A stretch of DNA of 64,000 nucleotides from Chlorops oryzae (taxonomy: Eukaryota; Arthropoda; Insecta; Diptera; Chloropidae): positions 113,169,080-113,233,079 of the forward strand of contig CM035806.1 in the NCBI GenBank assembly GCA_020466095.1, written 5' to 3'. This document shows positions 23,870 through 34,353 of this stretch, in pieces. The notes under the pieces are model-generated. The model was given only the letters and a program-made list of their open reading frames with translations, searched no databases and was not told the origin of the DNA. A program made the translations under genes and the position numbers. Numbering within the stretch: the stretch's first letter is position 1; each line of letters opens with the position of its first letter.

Positions 23870-24420
23870 TTCTGAGCCTCATTTTTCCTTCAAATTTCTG
23901 ACTCATTTTAGACTCATATTTCTGAGCCTCATACTTAATTCATATATCTGACTCATTTTGGACTCACATTTCTGAGCCTCATTTTTCTTTCAAATTTCTG
24001 ACTCATTTTGGACTCATATTTCTGAGCCTCATTTTTCTTTCAAATTTCTGACTCATTTTAGACTCATATTTCTGAGCCTCATACTTCATTCATATTTCTG
24101 ACTCATTTTGGACTCACATTTCTGAGCCTCATATTTCATTCATATTTCTGACTCATTTTGGACTCACGCTTTTGAGCCTCATATATTTCTCATATTTCTG
24201 ACTCATTTTGGACTCACATTTTTGAGCCTCATATTTCTGACTCTTTTTGGACTCACACTTTTGAGCCTCATATATTTCTCATATTTCTGACTCATTTTGG
24301 ACTCACATTTTTGAGCCTCATATATCTCTCATATTTCTGACTCATTTTGGACTCACATCTCTGAGCTGCATATTATTTTTAAAATTTCGGACTCATTTTG
24401 GACTCATAAATATGAACACT
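23870..24420. repeat. 50-bp tandem array (right subterminal)
   Basis: About ten units of roughly 50 bp, each with TTTCTGACTCATTTTGGACT and TTTCTGAGCCTCAT. It shares the GACTC/GAGYC core with the 56-bp array at the other end, in mirror-like position. Confidence 0.9.
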
Positions 24421-24440
24421 CCTGAAATGTTTGCTGGGAA

Positions 24441-25322
24441 TTTGCTTGTAGGTATGATAAGAATATGCGAGTGCGATAGAGACAGAGAACAGTTTACATG
24501 AGTGCGACTGAAAAAGATAGAGTTTTGTCAACGACTGCTGTGGTGAACAGTTCAACAGCCCTGCAGGAAGTATGAGTAGTTAAGCTCTAGCGTTTTACTA
24601 GTTCTAATTCCACCAGCACTGGTCCTTCTTTATACCCCTGGTTATGTATTACTCTGTACAAAAATAACATTGCGTGTGGGCTAAAAATCACTAATTGTTT
24701 ACTTGAACTAACGCCTTTTTAGTGATTTGGGAACCAATTGAGTATAGTAAAACACTAGTTCCTTTGAAAGATTATTGACCATATTTTGTGGTTTTTTGGT
24801 TATTTTTGTTCTAAAATTTTTTCAGCCTCCAATACGCAATATTTAAAAGACACCTAATTATTTTTCGTGTTTGTTTTATTTACAAAAATATTTGTAATAT
24901 ATAAAGATAGATTTTTTTTGGATTTCGGAGCACCAACGCTCTTTGCAACAACTATATAATGGCAACTCTTATTACTGACACGAAAAACCATTTTTCCATG
25001 CAATACTAGTCGGAGCTTTATACGAAGCTCTACCCCCCTTTGCACTAGTTCTTTAGTTTTGGTGAAAGTACTAGTTGCATCCGGGCAATATACCTCACGC
25101 TTCCTAGAGGGTAATAAGCATTGAGCTCTGCTGTGTTGAAAGTCAGATTGTAATGTCGATGTGTGAGTTCATATATACACAAATCGTGGTGAAAGTCAGT
25201 TTATTTTATGTGAATGTGTTAACTGTGGGCAAAGTCAGATTGTGAATGGGCAAAGTCGGTTTATACAAGCTCCCCTCACCCGTCTTAGTGATTTTGGGAA
25301 GTGTCGCTTGTAGTATTGTATG
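24441..25322. other. Residual element Y DNA without recognisable genes
   Basis: No coding signal. ACTAGTTC recurs at about 24598, 24750 and 25048 and near 25070 as ACTAGTTG, hinting at another eroded repeat that I could not delimit. Confidence 0.45.
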
Positions 25323-25520
25323 ATTAATACCACGGCTGCCACTCGCCTTAAGTATTTTTGTACCAGACCAATCCAAAAAATGTACCAAAACCGAAAAAAA
25401 TGTACCAAAAAAATATTTTAGCTTCGCATATTTATTATACAAAAAAGTAATAACAAAAACAGTATTCAGCCAAAAAACCAAAATAAAAAGGTACAATGCT
25501 TTTTGTGCAAAAAATATTTT

Positions 25521-26045
25521 TTAAATTATAATACTAAAAAAACAGTCTTTAGGTGACCAAACGTTATGAGAATCATTATTAGTTTTACACAGCTCTTTTG
25601 ACAGCATAATATTATTAAGTGAGGCGTATTCTAACTTATTTCTTAGTTTCGTTTTTATTAAAGAAAGATCGAAAAACTTTCTTTCTGCAACTGCAGAACT
25701 GTGGGGCAAGCACATTTGGTCATTAACAAATTTAACTAGTTCGTTAAAAGCAATTTCACCGAATCCATTTTTAAATAATCTTACTTTTTCCCAAAACGTT
25801 TCCAAGCTGGTGCAATTTTTTAAATCAATATTGGAAAGCCTTAAAAGAGACCACTGAGTTGCGATTACATCAGGGTCACATTCAATTAAATAACTGAAAT
25901 TCTCAAGTAACGGCGAAATTGAAACATCATCTTCTGACAGAACTTTGGCAGGTGTAATGATAATTAAAGCTTTAAAATCTTCCCGACTGTAATCGAAACG
26001 GTATTTAACTTGTGCCAAAAACTCTAAAAAAAAGAGCTTTTTCAT
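25521..26045 (-). pseudogene. hAT transposase C-terminal (dimerisation) fragment
   Basis: A 174-codon minus-strand frame. The middle (IATQWSLLRLSNIDL, TSLETFWEKVRLF) and the end (LVKFVNDQMCLPHSSAVAER, KFFDLSLIKTKLRNKLEYAS) match the hAT C-terminal dimerisation domain, including the conserved P-H-S-S-A-x-A-E-R block that supplies the last acidic catalytic residue. The BED finger and the first two catalytic aspartates are gone. Sequence beyond 26045 is unrelated non-coding DNA, so the gene is truncated at its N-terminal side. Confidence 0.85.
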
Positions 26046-26269
26046 TCATAAAAATGTGAAAATCCGAACGGATTCGATCCGTCGGAATACATAACCAGAC
26101 CGATTATTTTAATTCTCGCCTAGAAAACGAGAATCGAGGTATACAATTGAGTTGTGTAGAAAGCATCAATTAATAAATGTTGCCTTCGATTAATCGTGTT
26201 ACTGATGAATCGGATAGAGATTTTTTTCATCACTACGCCTCGCACCATGAACTCAATCACTGTTGCAGC

Positions 26270-26503
26270 CATATATTACTATATATGTCACTCTCATAGA
26301 TTTTGAGCGGGACATTCCGCGCCAGTTAGAAAGAGATGTTACTCGGCAGGCAAAAAAAGAGCGAGAGAGAAATACTTTTGGTGAGTACCTAAGTGAAAAA
26401 TGCTCATTTTGGTGGGTACCCAAGACCGTGGTGGGTACTCAAGACCGTGTTGAAAAGAGCCAAAATAGAAACGGCTCCTGAGTGACATATATAGTTATAT
26501 ATG
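26270..26503. mobile_element. MITE, SMG family copy 2 (intact)
   Basis: Ends CATATATTACTATATATG and CATATATAGTTATATATG, then GTCACTC on each inner side. Exact duplication GTTGCAGC (26262-26269, 26504-26511). The GGGTACCCAAGACCGTG block occurs twice in tandem. 234 bp, no coding. Confidence 0.92.
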
Positions 26504-26547
26504 GTTGCAGCTATACCAGTTTTGGCGCAAAATCACTTTCTTTAAAT

Positions 26548-26652
26548 ACTAGGCCTGTTCCCGTACTGCACGAAACTGCCGAAAACTGGCCAATGTTTTA
26601 AAAATTGTATGAAAATTGGGCAGTTTCGTGTAGCCCGGGAACATACCTAGTA
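26548..26652. mobile_element. Short hairpin MITE
   Basis: The inverted ends TAGGCCTGTTCCCG and CGGGAACATACCTA plus the inner arms CACGAAACTGCC / GGGCAGTTTCGTG give a hairpin of about 105 bp. Flanking TA is possible. Confidence 0.7.
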
Positions 26653-26707
26653 TCATCGATTTGTAACCATCTGAAAAATGTACAAATTTGACAAATTGTG
26701 TACCAAT

Positions 26708-28002
26708 TAGGGATTCCAATCCCGGGATCCCGGGATCCCGGGATCCCGGACGTTTTCTAGTCCCGAAAATCCCGGGATTAGTCTTCGTTAGTCCCGGGGC
26801 ATTTTTGCAATTATTTTTAACTGTCGAGGTAGAAATATCGAAATATAATCAGTTGAAAATGCTTTAAGATATAACGTTGCAAGTGGGTGTAATACGTTAG
26901 TGGACATAAAATTCTATACGATGGTTATTTTTGTACGTTTAGTACATTAAATGCGATAACTACATGTTTTACGTAGCGTGCCATCATTTATCTCTTGTGT
27001 AGCCTCACAGTTAGCCGAATGATCTCCGATCAGCTGCAGTGTTGTTAAATGTAGGTACAATTCCCTCACGACTTTGACAGCTGGGTTTGGTGGTAAACGA
27101 AAAAACTGATTAGAAAATAATTTGATTTGTGAGAGAAAATCGATTTTTGTATTTTAAACCATTAAAATACGCAGTCGCCAGACTATTGTAATTCAGCTAT
27201 GATAATGCATATATAAGTAAATAAAATCGTAAGGATTTTTGTAGGAAAAAATTTGTGTAAGGGGCTGTCCATTAATTACGTAAGGGCGATTATGACCATT
27301 TTTGACCCCCCCCTCCCCCATGTAAGCACAAATAAGAATTTTCAAACTCCTCCCCTCCCCTTCTTACGTAAGATAACCCAAATTATTTTTTTAAATATGC
27401 TCTTTGGGTTTAGTAAACTGAAAACAGTTCAATTGTAAATTTATTTAATGAAAAAACTTTCAATTTTAACTGTTGCGAGCCAATAGCACTGTAAATCAAA
27501 TTATATTACAAAAAGAAAAAGTGGAAAAAAAGATATGTTCAGAAAATAACAGTCTTTAAATTAGATAAAATAAAAAAAAAAATTTTACACGAGAATATTT
27601 TCACACACCATAATATTACGCAAAAATTTTTAAGACCCGCCCCCTCCCCCATATAAGTGAGCGTAAGGTTTTTCGAACCCCCACCTCCCCCTTTTATGCT
27701 TACGTAATTAATGGACAGCCCCTAAGCAAAGGAAAAAGTAGTGATTTTTTGGGGCTGTGTAGGGAATATCAGAAAAAGAATTTAACATCACTGATTCAGC
27801 TGTTATGCTTCAAATAACTGGAATATTATTAAGTTTTTGTTTTTTTTTATTATTGTTAAAGTGAAACATAGCTTAAATAAAAAAAATTTAAAAATTTATT
27901 CGTTTAAAGCATTCTTCCTAATCCCGGGACCGATCCCGGGATTGAAATTTTGGAATCCCAAAATCCCAGGATTGGCATTTTGGCCATTTTTTGGAATCCC
28001 TA
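26708..28002. mobile_element. hAT element, TIR TAGGGATTCCAA
   Basis: Ends TAGGGATTCCAA / TTGGAATCCCTA with an exact duplication GTACCAAT (26700-26707, 28003-28010). Subterminal ATCCCGGGATCC blocks are repeated. No transposase. It contains the 462-bp element below. Confidence 0.9.
27261..27722. mobile_element. Non-autonomous element, TIR GGGGCTGTCCATTAATTACG
   Basis: Near-perfect TIRs of about 24 bp ending at GGACAGCCCC, flanked by TAA on both sides (27258-27260, 27723-27725). Tracts of CCCCCTCCCCC lie inside both ends. TAA suggests PIF/Harbinger-like mobilisation, but no protein is present. Confidence 0.85.
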
Positions 28003-28128
28003 GTACCAATGTACCAAACGATAAAAAATGTACCAGTTTTGGTACAATTGTACCATAAGTGGCAACCGTGATTAATACTCTTTGCAGCCACTCATACGTA
28101 TTGCTTACGCTCTTGTCTCAGTTTGACG

Positions 28129-28884
28129 CATATAGTACTATAGGTCTAACTGTCGACGTCGAAAGGCCTCTGCCGCTAATAAGAAACTCCCCATTAGGCA
28201 GGGATAGGAAACTCAACTCTTTCGAGAAATTCACCAAAAAGCTACCAACAAAAACCTTAAGCAGGAATAGGAAATTCAACTCTTTCGAGATATTCACCAG
28301 AAAGCTACCAACAACAATACGGGCAGACAAAAAGTGGCACTATGATGCCACTTGCAAGAAAATTATCAAAGATACACGTCGTCGGATCGGTTTTTTATAT
28401 AGCTTTAGAAGTTATAATTGAAGCTTTAATAAATGCATTACGATATGTTTTTGCTTAATATGCACGAATGTGTTCATTTTGTAATAAATTGACAAACATT
28501 TTTGACTACGGCTACGAATTTGATTGTACATAGAATTTAGTATTTTCGCTGAAACAGTGTGATCAAAAAGTTAAGTGGACAGGGTAGAACTAAAAAAACA
28601 ATTTATTTTTCTCCTTGATATTGAGTTTCCTTGATTAGTTTTATGTTTTTCAAGCTTTTCATATCATTTTATGATTTTGGTAGATATTTTATATGTTATG
28701 AACTCGAAAATCTTCCAAAATTAAAAATAAAAGTGGCAATGCATTTCACCACAGCAGAGCTACAGATTTCGCTGCCATAGCGTGCTTCTCTTTTCCTCAT
28801 GCTATATGCCTATGTTGAAGCAGCGTAGCTCTAACACATTGCAGGGATTAGGAAGAAGAAGAGTTAGACCTATAGTACTATATG
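28129..28884. mobile_element. CATATAG-type element, 756-bp copy b
   Basis: Same length and almost the same sequence as 17616-18371; exact duplication GTTTGACG (28121-28128, 28885-28892). The two copies differ by only a few bases, so both moved recently. Confidence 0.93.
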
Positions 28885-29511
28885 GTTTGACGGGAGCAGC
28901 CGAGCATGCCACATCGAGAGCGAGTATGCGGAAATTTATAGCTTTTTCCGTCAGTTTCAACTCTTTTATGCTACTTCTAGCTTTTAGTTTTAGCTAGTTT
29001 CAGCATTTTTTTGTTTATTTTCGGCTATTTTTAGTAGTCGCTCTGCTCTCACTCACACAATTACATACCCATTTTGCCGACCCCTGATGTAGAGTAATTT
29101 GCTTGGTCTTGTCCTTATACAAAACGGTTTTAAAAAGTAATAATTTTTACCAAAATACTTATTAAAATATTAAATAGCAGGGACCCAAAATACCGGTTAT
29201 TTTAAAAATTTCAATGTAAAAAAGCAAAGCGTTAGCCAAGGTTCAAAAAAGTTTAGGGCACTGAAATATGATCCCTGTGACCCAAGGATTCAAATTCTTC
29301 AAAGATTTTGATTTTCGAGATTTTTAAAATAAAAATCATTGGTAAACCGGTACTTCAAACTTTTTATTTTATTGAGCTGAAATACCGAGTTTTTTTTTAT
29401 AAATATTTTTTCCCTCAGAAAATAAAACTCAAATATGATTTTTAAAATTTTGATCACAACATACCGATTAAGTAAGCTTTTTATTTTTTCGAGCCCAATA
29501 TAAAAATCTTT

Positions 29512-30066
29512 TTATGCAATTCGACATCATAATAGGCCTATTATGATGTCGATTTTAAAATCATAATGAAGCATATTATGACACTAGTTTTGAGAAAGTA
29601 TAAAAAATTGTTTATACAAACAAAAAGCATGGCATACTACATGGTTTTTTAAGAATAAATTTCAAGGCGTGCAATAATAAATTTCAAAACGCACGCATTT
29701 CAAAAAATACAAGGCAAGGCGTGCAATAATAAATTTCAAAATGCACGCATTTCAAAAAATACAAGGCAAAAATAAGCAGAGCATACTACGAAGTTGTATA
29801 ATAAAGAATTTCAAATTATGAATCTGTCAAATCAAAATAAAAAATTTCTTCACAATAACAAACAAACAAAAAACACGCTTTCTTAAATTTAGGTTAAAAT
29901 CCAGTTTGAAATCTTATTGCATAAAATATTGTTCGGCACTCGTGTCGAAACTCAGCTTTTTTCGCACTCGTGGTATTGTAAAACTCGGCTGCGCCTCGTT
30001 TTACAACATTTACCACTCGTGCAAAAAAAAGCTTCATTTCGACACTTGTATCGAAAATATCTATTT
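29512..30066. repeat. 555-bp direct repeat, left copy
   Basis: Matches 32573-33127 with about four differences. It includes a 24-bp perfect palindrome (CATCATAATAGG plus its complement), two tandem units with GGCGTGCAATAATAAATTTC, and a long hairpin with GCACTCGTG on both arms (about 29938-30050). Confidence 0.93.
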
Positions 30067-30165
30067 TGATTTTTATTTTTTCGAGCCCAAATAAAAAGCT
30101 TTTCTTGCTTTATATTTTTTCGAGACGAAAATAAAAATCTTTTTGATTTCAATTCTGTTTCGAAA

Positions 30166-32118
30166 ATGGGACGAAAACGAAATTTTTTAATTCGCGACTA
30201 TTTTAATCACTGTGAAGGAGATTGTGAGTGCAAAATATGTGGAAAAAAAATTAAAAACTACATAACCAACCTGAAGAGACACGTGGAAACTGCACATTCG
30301 GAAGCGTATCACAAGAACCAAAAACTTTTGAAGTTGAGTAACTCTGAAGGTGATGAACGTGAGAAGCGAAATAAAATTGTCATCCACATCTCCGCAAATG
30401 AGGTTATCAGATCATGCGTGGAAATCATTACCAATGAGGCAAAACCTTTTGCATTTCTTGATTCAAAACCTTTCAAGACACTCACAGGACAAATTTTTGA
30501 TGGTTTAAAAATGGAGCGAATAACTTCAAACAATGTAATGGTTCACGTGAATGAGACGTATGAAATGGTGAAAGCTGATATAAAGAATGCATTGCGTGGT
30601 AAAGTTTTCTGTCTAAAAATTGACACTGCTACTCGGAATGATAGGTCCATTTTAGGGGTGAACGCCCAAATAATAATGAATAATAAAATTAGGATATTTA
30701 CGCTGGCCATGATTGAATTAAAAGTGAAGCATACCGCGGAAAATCTTAAATCTGAGATTGAATCAGTGCTTAAGGCTTTCAACCTCGATATTCGACAGGT
30801 GTATTCAATCACCAGCGATAACGGTCGCAATATGCTAAAATGCGTAGAATTGTTGTCTCTGCAGAACGAACACGGTGAAAATGAATATCATGAAGATATT
30901 GATGGTGGGGATGTTGCAGATGAAATTTCATATGACAATGTCATATCTGTAAAATGTGCCGCGCATACACTGCAATTAGCAGTGAAAGACTTTTTAACAA
31001 AAAAAGATCAAGGTATAATTAATAAATTCCGATGCTTAGCAAAGCTTTTAAGAACTGCTACGTTTCGGTAAGATTTAATTTATATACCTATTTATTTTAT
31101 ATATATACATTTTTAAATTCTTAGATATACGCTTCAGACTTTAAATCTTATGAAACCAATATTGGATGTGGCGACGCGTTGGAATTCAACTTTTTTGATG
31201 CTAGAAAGCCTGTTACAACTCAAGGAGTACTGCATTGAAAATGTTACATCATCTCCGCAACTAAAAATTGAAGATTGGAATGAAATTAAAAGCCTTGTTG
31301 ATGTGCTTCAGCCTGTTTACCGACTCACCCTTAAATTGCAGAGCAGTCAAGCGCTTTTCGGAGACTTTTACAAGGATTGGTTAAGCCTAAAATTTGACCT
31401 TGACTCCCTTAGCACAGCCAACAGCCAAGCACTACTTCAATGCATTGAGTCAAGGCAAAAACGCTTATTAGAAAATGACACCATGTACGCTGCTTTATAT
31501 TTAGACCCAAGGCTCAGGCGTGTGCTAACAAGGGAAAATATGTATAGAGCTAAAAGTCACTTAAAAAGTATTGCTCTCAGAATTATCAACCTAGAGAAGG
31601 TATTTTAAACTATTTTATACTTAATTGAATAAGCTTCGTATTAAAACTTAATAATATCTCAGGAACCCTCAGAATCATCAAGTGAATTGTCCGAGATTGA
31701 ATCTTCTGCTTTTGAAGAATCAACAACTTGCAGCACAAGCCAAAGCAGTTCTTCCAGGCTAAGAGATGGATTGAGAGCCATGGAAGCTACCGACGTTTCT
31801 TCAGATGAAGAGGACTGCGTAACAAATGAGGAAATTCAAAAGGTCTATTTTGAAATTGAAAACTATAAAGAAAAACGCTTGGATGTAGATATCAATATAT
31901 TGAAATATTGGGAAGACAAAAAATATGTTTATCCCTGGCTGCGACAATTGGCCTGCATTCTACATTCGGTACCCGCAACACAAGTCAGTGTTGAGCGGGC
32001 ATTCTCAGCTCTACGGTTGGTGTTAAGTGACTTGCGTGGAAACTTATCACAGAATAATTTGTCTGCTATCCTCATGATAAAATTGAATGGTGCAACATTC
32101 TTAGAGAACGATAATTAA
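30166..32118 (+). CDS. hAT transposase, 610 aa, three exons, intact
   Basis: Exons 30166-31067, 31125-31599 and 31663-32118, with introns of 57 and 63 bp (GTAAG...TTCTTAG, phase 2; GTATTT...ATCTCAG, phase 0). The join is in frame throughout with no stop before 32118. The protein starts with a BED-type finger (C22, C25, H39, H44), which binds the element's ends. The RNase H-like core follows with D153 (LKIDTATRND), D218 (ITSDNGRN) and CAAH at 264-267. Exon 2 has the ATRWNST block. The C-terminal dimerisation domain contains PATQVSVERAFSAL, with E570 the probable third catalytic residue. A length near 600 aa is normal for the superfamily. TIRs and target duplication are intact, so the element may be active. 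I take ATG 30166 (MGRKRN) because the BED finger begins at once; the same start occurs in the inverted partial copy. Confidence 0.93.
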
Positions 32119-32339
32119 TATAATTAAAACGATTAATTAACCCTTTCAGCCCCGAATTTTTTTTCGTACTTTAAAAAAAAATTTGTTATTGCCATCATCA
32201 AATACTTCAACAAGGAGCCCACAAACAAACTACATATCCAAGTAAGAACAGCAAAAATAGCAGGAATTTTTGTTAGGGTAATGTTTTTACATATTTTAAG
32301 CTGAGCAAAAGGTATGTGTGCAATCGGCTAAGCCGATGT

Positions 32340-32560
32340 AAACTTCTTGTGTTCTTGTGATATGCTTCCAAATGTGCAGTTTGAAGTTGGTGATGTTGTT
32401 CTTAATTTTTTTGTCACAAAGATCAAAATATTCGCTCGATACCAAATTTCGTTTTCGTCCCATTTTCGAGACAGAATTGAAATCGAAAAGATTTTTATTT
32501 TCGTCTCGAAAAAATATAAAGCAAGAAAAGCTTTTTATTTGGACTCGAAAAAATAAAAAT
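32340..32560 (-). pseudogene. Inverted partial copy of the hAT transposase 5' end
   Basis: The minus strand repeats the leader and first codons of the gene at 30166 (MGRKRNLVSSEYFDLC, then KKIKNNITNFKLH), with diverged and lost zinc ligands. With 30085-30320 it forms a long inverted repeat around the transposase gene. Confidence 0.85.
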
Positions 32561-32572
32561 CCAAAAAAGATT

Positions 32573-33127
32573 TTTATGCAATTCGACATCATAATAGGCC
32601 TATTATGATGTCGATTTTAAAATCATAATGAAGCATATTATGACACTAGTTTTGAGAAAGTATAAAAAATTGTTTATACAAACAAAAAGCATGGCATACT
32701 ACATGGTTTTTTAAGAATGAATTTCAAGGCGTGCAATAATAAATTTCAAAACGCACGCGTTTCAAAAAATACAAGGCAAGGCGTGCAATAATAAATTTCA
32801 AAATGCACGCATTTCAAAAAATAGAAGGCAAAAATAAGCAGAGCATACTACGAAGTTGTATAATAAAGAATTTCAAATTATGAATCTGTCAAATCAAAAT
32901 AAAAAATTTCTTCACAATAACAAACAAACAAAAAACACGCTTTCTTAAATTTAGGTTAAAATCCAATTTGAAATCTTATTGCATAAAATATTGTTCGGCA
33001 CTCGTGTCGAAACTCAGCTTTTTTCGCACTCGTGGTATTGTAAAACTCGGCTGCGCCTCGTTTTACAACATTTACCACTCGTGCAAAAAAAAGCTTCATT
33101 TCGACACTTGTATCGAAAATATCTATT
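32573..33127. repeat. 555-bp direct repeat, right copy
   Basis: Partner of 29512-30066, same orientation, almost identical. Recombination between the two copies would remove the transposase and leave a short non-autonomous element. Confidence 0.93.
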
Positions 33128-33377
33128 ATATTGGGCTCGAAAAAATAAAAAGCTTACTTAATCGGTATGTTGTGATCAAAATTTTAAAAATCATATTTAA
33201 ACTTTTTTTCCGGTGCGAAAAAATAAATTTAAAAAAAATATCGGTATTTTAGCTCAAAAAAATAAAAATCATAAAATAACCGAAATTTTATATCAAAACA
33301 ATAGAAATGTAAAAATAATCATTTCGAAAGGATTTTTTTGTGAAAAAGGCATAACCGGTTGGGTCCCTGTTAAATAG

Positions 33378-34351
33378 TAATAGTTTTTGGGTATATAATA
33401 AGTGTTTTTTTTAGTAAAGAAACTCCAACTTAAGAAACTTCAGTTATATGTTGTAAGTAAGGTCAGTGCACCACATAAGGCCCACCTAACACCTTTTCCA
33501 TTGCAGCGTACAAAGTATTGATGATACAGGCCCGATTGTTTTTGTGTTGTTTTATTTGATAAATTTTCTATAGAACAACAAAAAATTCTACCAAAAAACC
33601 TTATCGGAAAAGCTCTTAAAATGCGATTTAAAAAAACGACTTTTTGGGCCTTACGAGGAACATGTGTACCTTAAAAGGCCCATTTATTCCTTGTTTGAGA
33701 TTATGAACCCAAACCTGCATTAATTATTTTTGATAGCTTTATAAGTTAATCTATATTGTAAAAGCTAGTAAAAAAAAAATTAAAATAACAGGAACAATTC
33801 GTTTATTTAAAAAAAAAACTAATTAAATGTAACTCAGCTTTTTTAAATTTCGAATAAAAAATAAAACGCTATTTAAGGATAAAAATCGTATAGCCGTTCG
33901 TCCTACTATTTTGACCTCAGAGCAACTCAAAAAATGGTTTCTTAATGTCCGTCAAGGCATTTTTTTAGAACGAAGTTCTTTATGAAACGATAGCGAAAGG
34001 GGACCTAGTCGAGAAAAAGTTAAAAACCGCTATAAAATCCGTGTTACCTAAATTGAAGTTCGCAAAAAAGGGTATAATAACCTTTGCAAAAAGAAAGAAA
34101 TATACATATATTTACGTAAAATGACTTCCTGATGCGGCCGAGATATTATACTTTTTTAGGCGACACTTATTTCCGACGATATCCCAAAAAAACAATTAAT
34201 TATTAAATTCAGAAACTACACAGACACATACAAGCATAAATGCATTCAAACAAAATAAAACAAAACAATATGTGGTGCTGCCAGACTGAACGTTTTCAGA
34301 ATAACTCCGATTAGTTGGTTTTTGCAAATATATAAGGGCATTTTAGGTAGC
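33378..34351. other. Unassigned AT-rich DNA
   Basis: No gene, terminal repeat or array recognised. Confidence 0.5.
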
Positions 34352-34353
34352 TT

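Larger units (their letters stand above)
19288..24438 (-). mobile_element. Large CCCAGC-ended DNA transposon with transposase remnant
   Basis: Ends CCCAGCAAACATT and AATGTTTGCTGGG, flanked by AA on both sides (19286-19287, 24439-24440). It contains two minus-strand genes and, just inside each end, a long tandem array built on GACTC/GAGTC motifs. The smaller elements at 35230, 36235, 34354 and 42437 share the CCCAGC tip and 2-bp duplications, so this is plausibly a relative of their autonomous partner. Confidence 0.8.
25331..28070 (-). mobile_element. hAT element, TIR CACGGCTGCCACT, deletion derivative with nested inserts
   Basis: Ends CACGGCTGCCACT / AGTGGCAACCGTG with an exact duplication ATTAATAC (25323-25330, 28071-28078). 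Subterminal GTACCAAAA repeats occur at both ends. It keeps only the C-terminal part of its transposase and carries a MITE, a hairpin and another hAT. Confidence 0.9.
10948..29086. mobile_element. hAT element Y expanded to 18 kb by nested insertions
   Basis: The left terminus CAGGGGTCGGCA and right terminus TGCCGACCCCTG are perfect inverted repeats. The flanks are identical: ATGTAGAG at 10940-10947 and 29087-29094. Subtracting the nested elements listed separately leaves only a few kilobases of Y sequence (11681-11727, 13020-13399, 15548-15987, 17058-17607, 18380-19285, 24441-25322, 28079-28120, 28893-29086). No transposase domain survives in those pieces. The claim that the two distant ends belong to one insertion rests on TIR type, orientation and the shared duplication. 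Confidence 0.7.
29178..33369 (+). mobile_element. Complete hAT transposon (TIR CAGGGACCCAA), apparently autonomous
   Basis: Ends CAGGGACCCAAAATACCGGT and its diverged complement (ACCGGTTGGGTCCCTG); exact duplication TTAAATAG (29170-29177, 33370-33377). It contains one intact spliced transposase gene, flanked by a 555-bp direct repeat (29512-30066, 32573-33127) and an inverted copy of the gene's 5' end (about 32340-32560). Confidence 0.95.
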
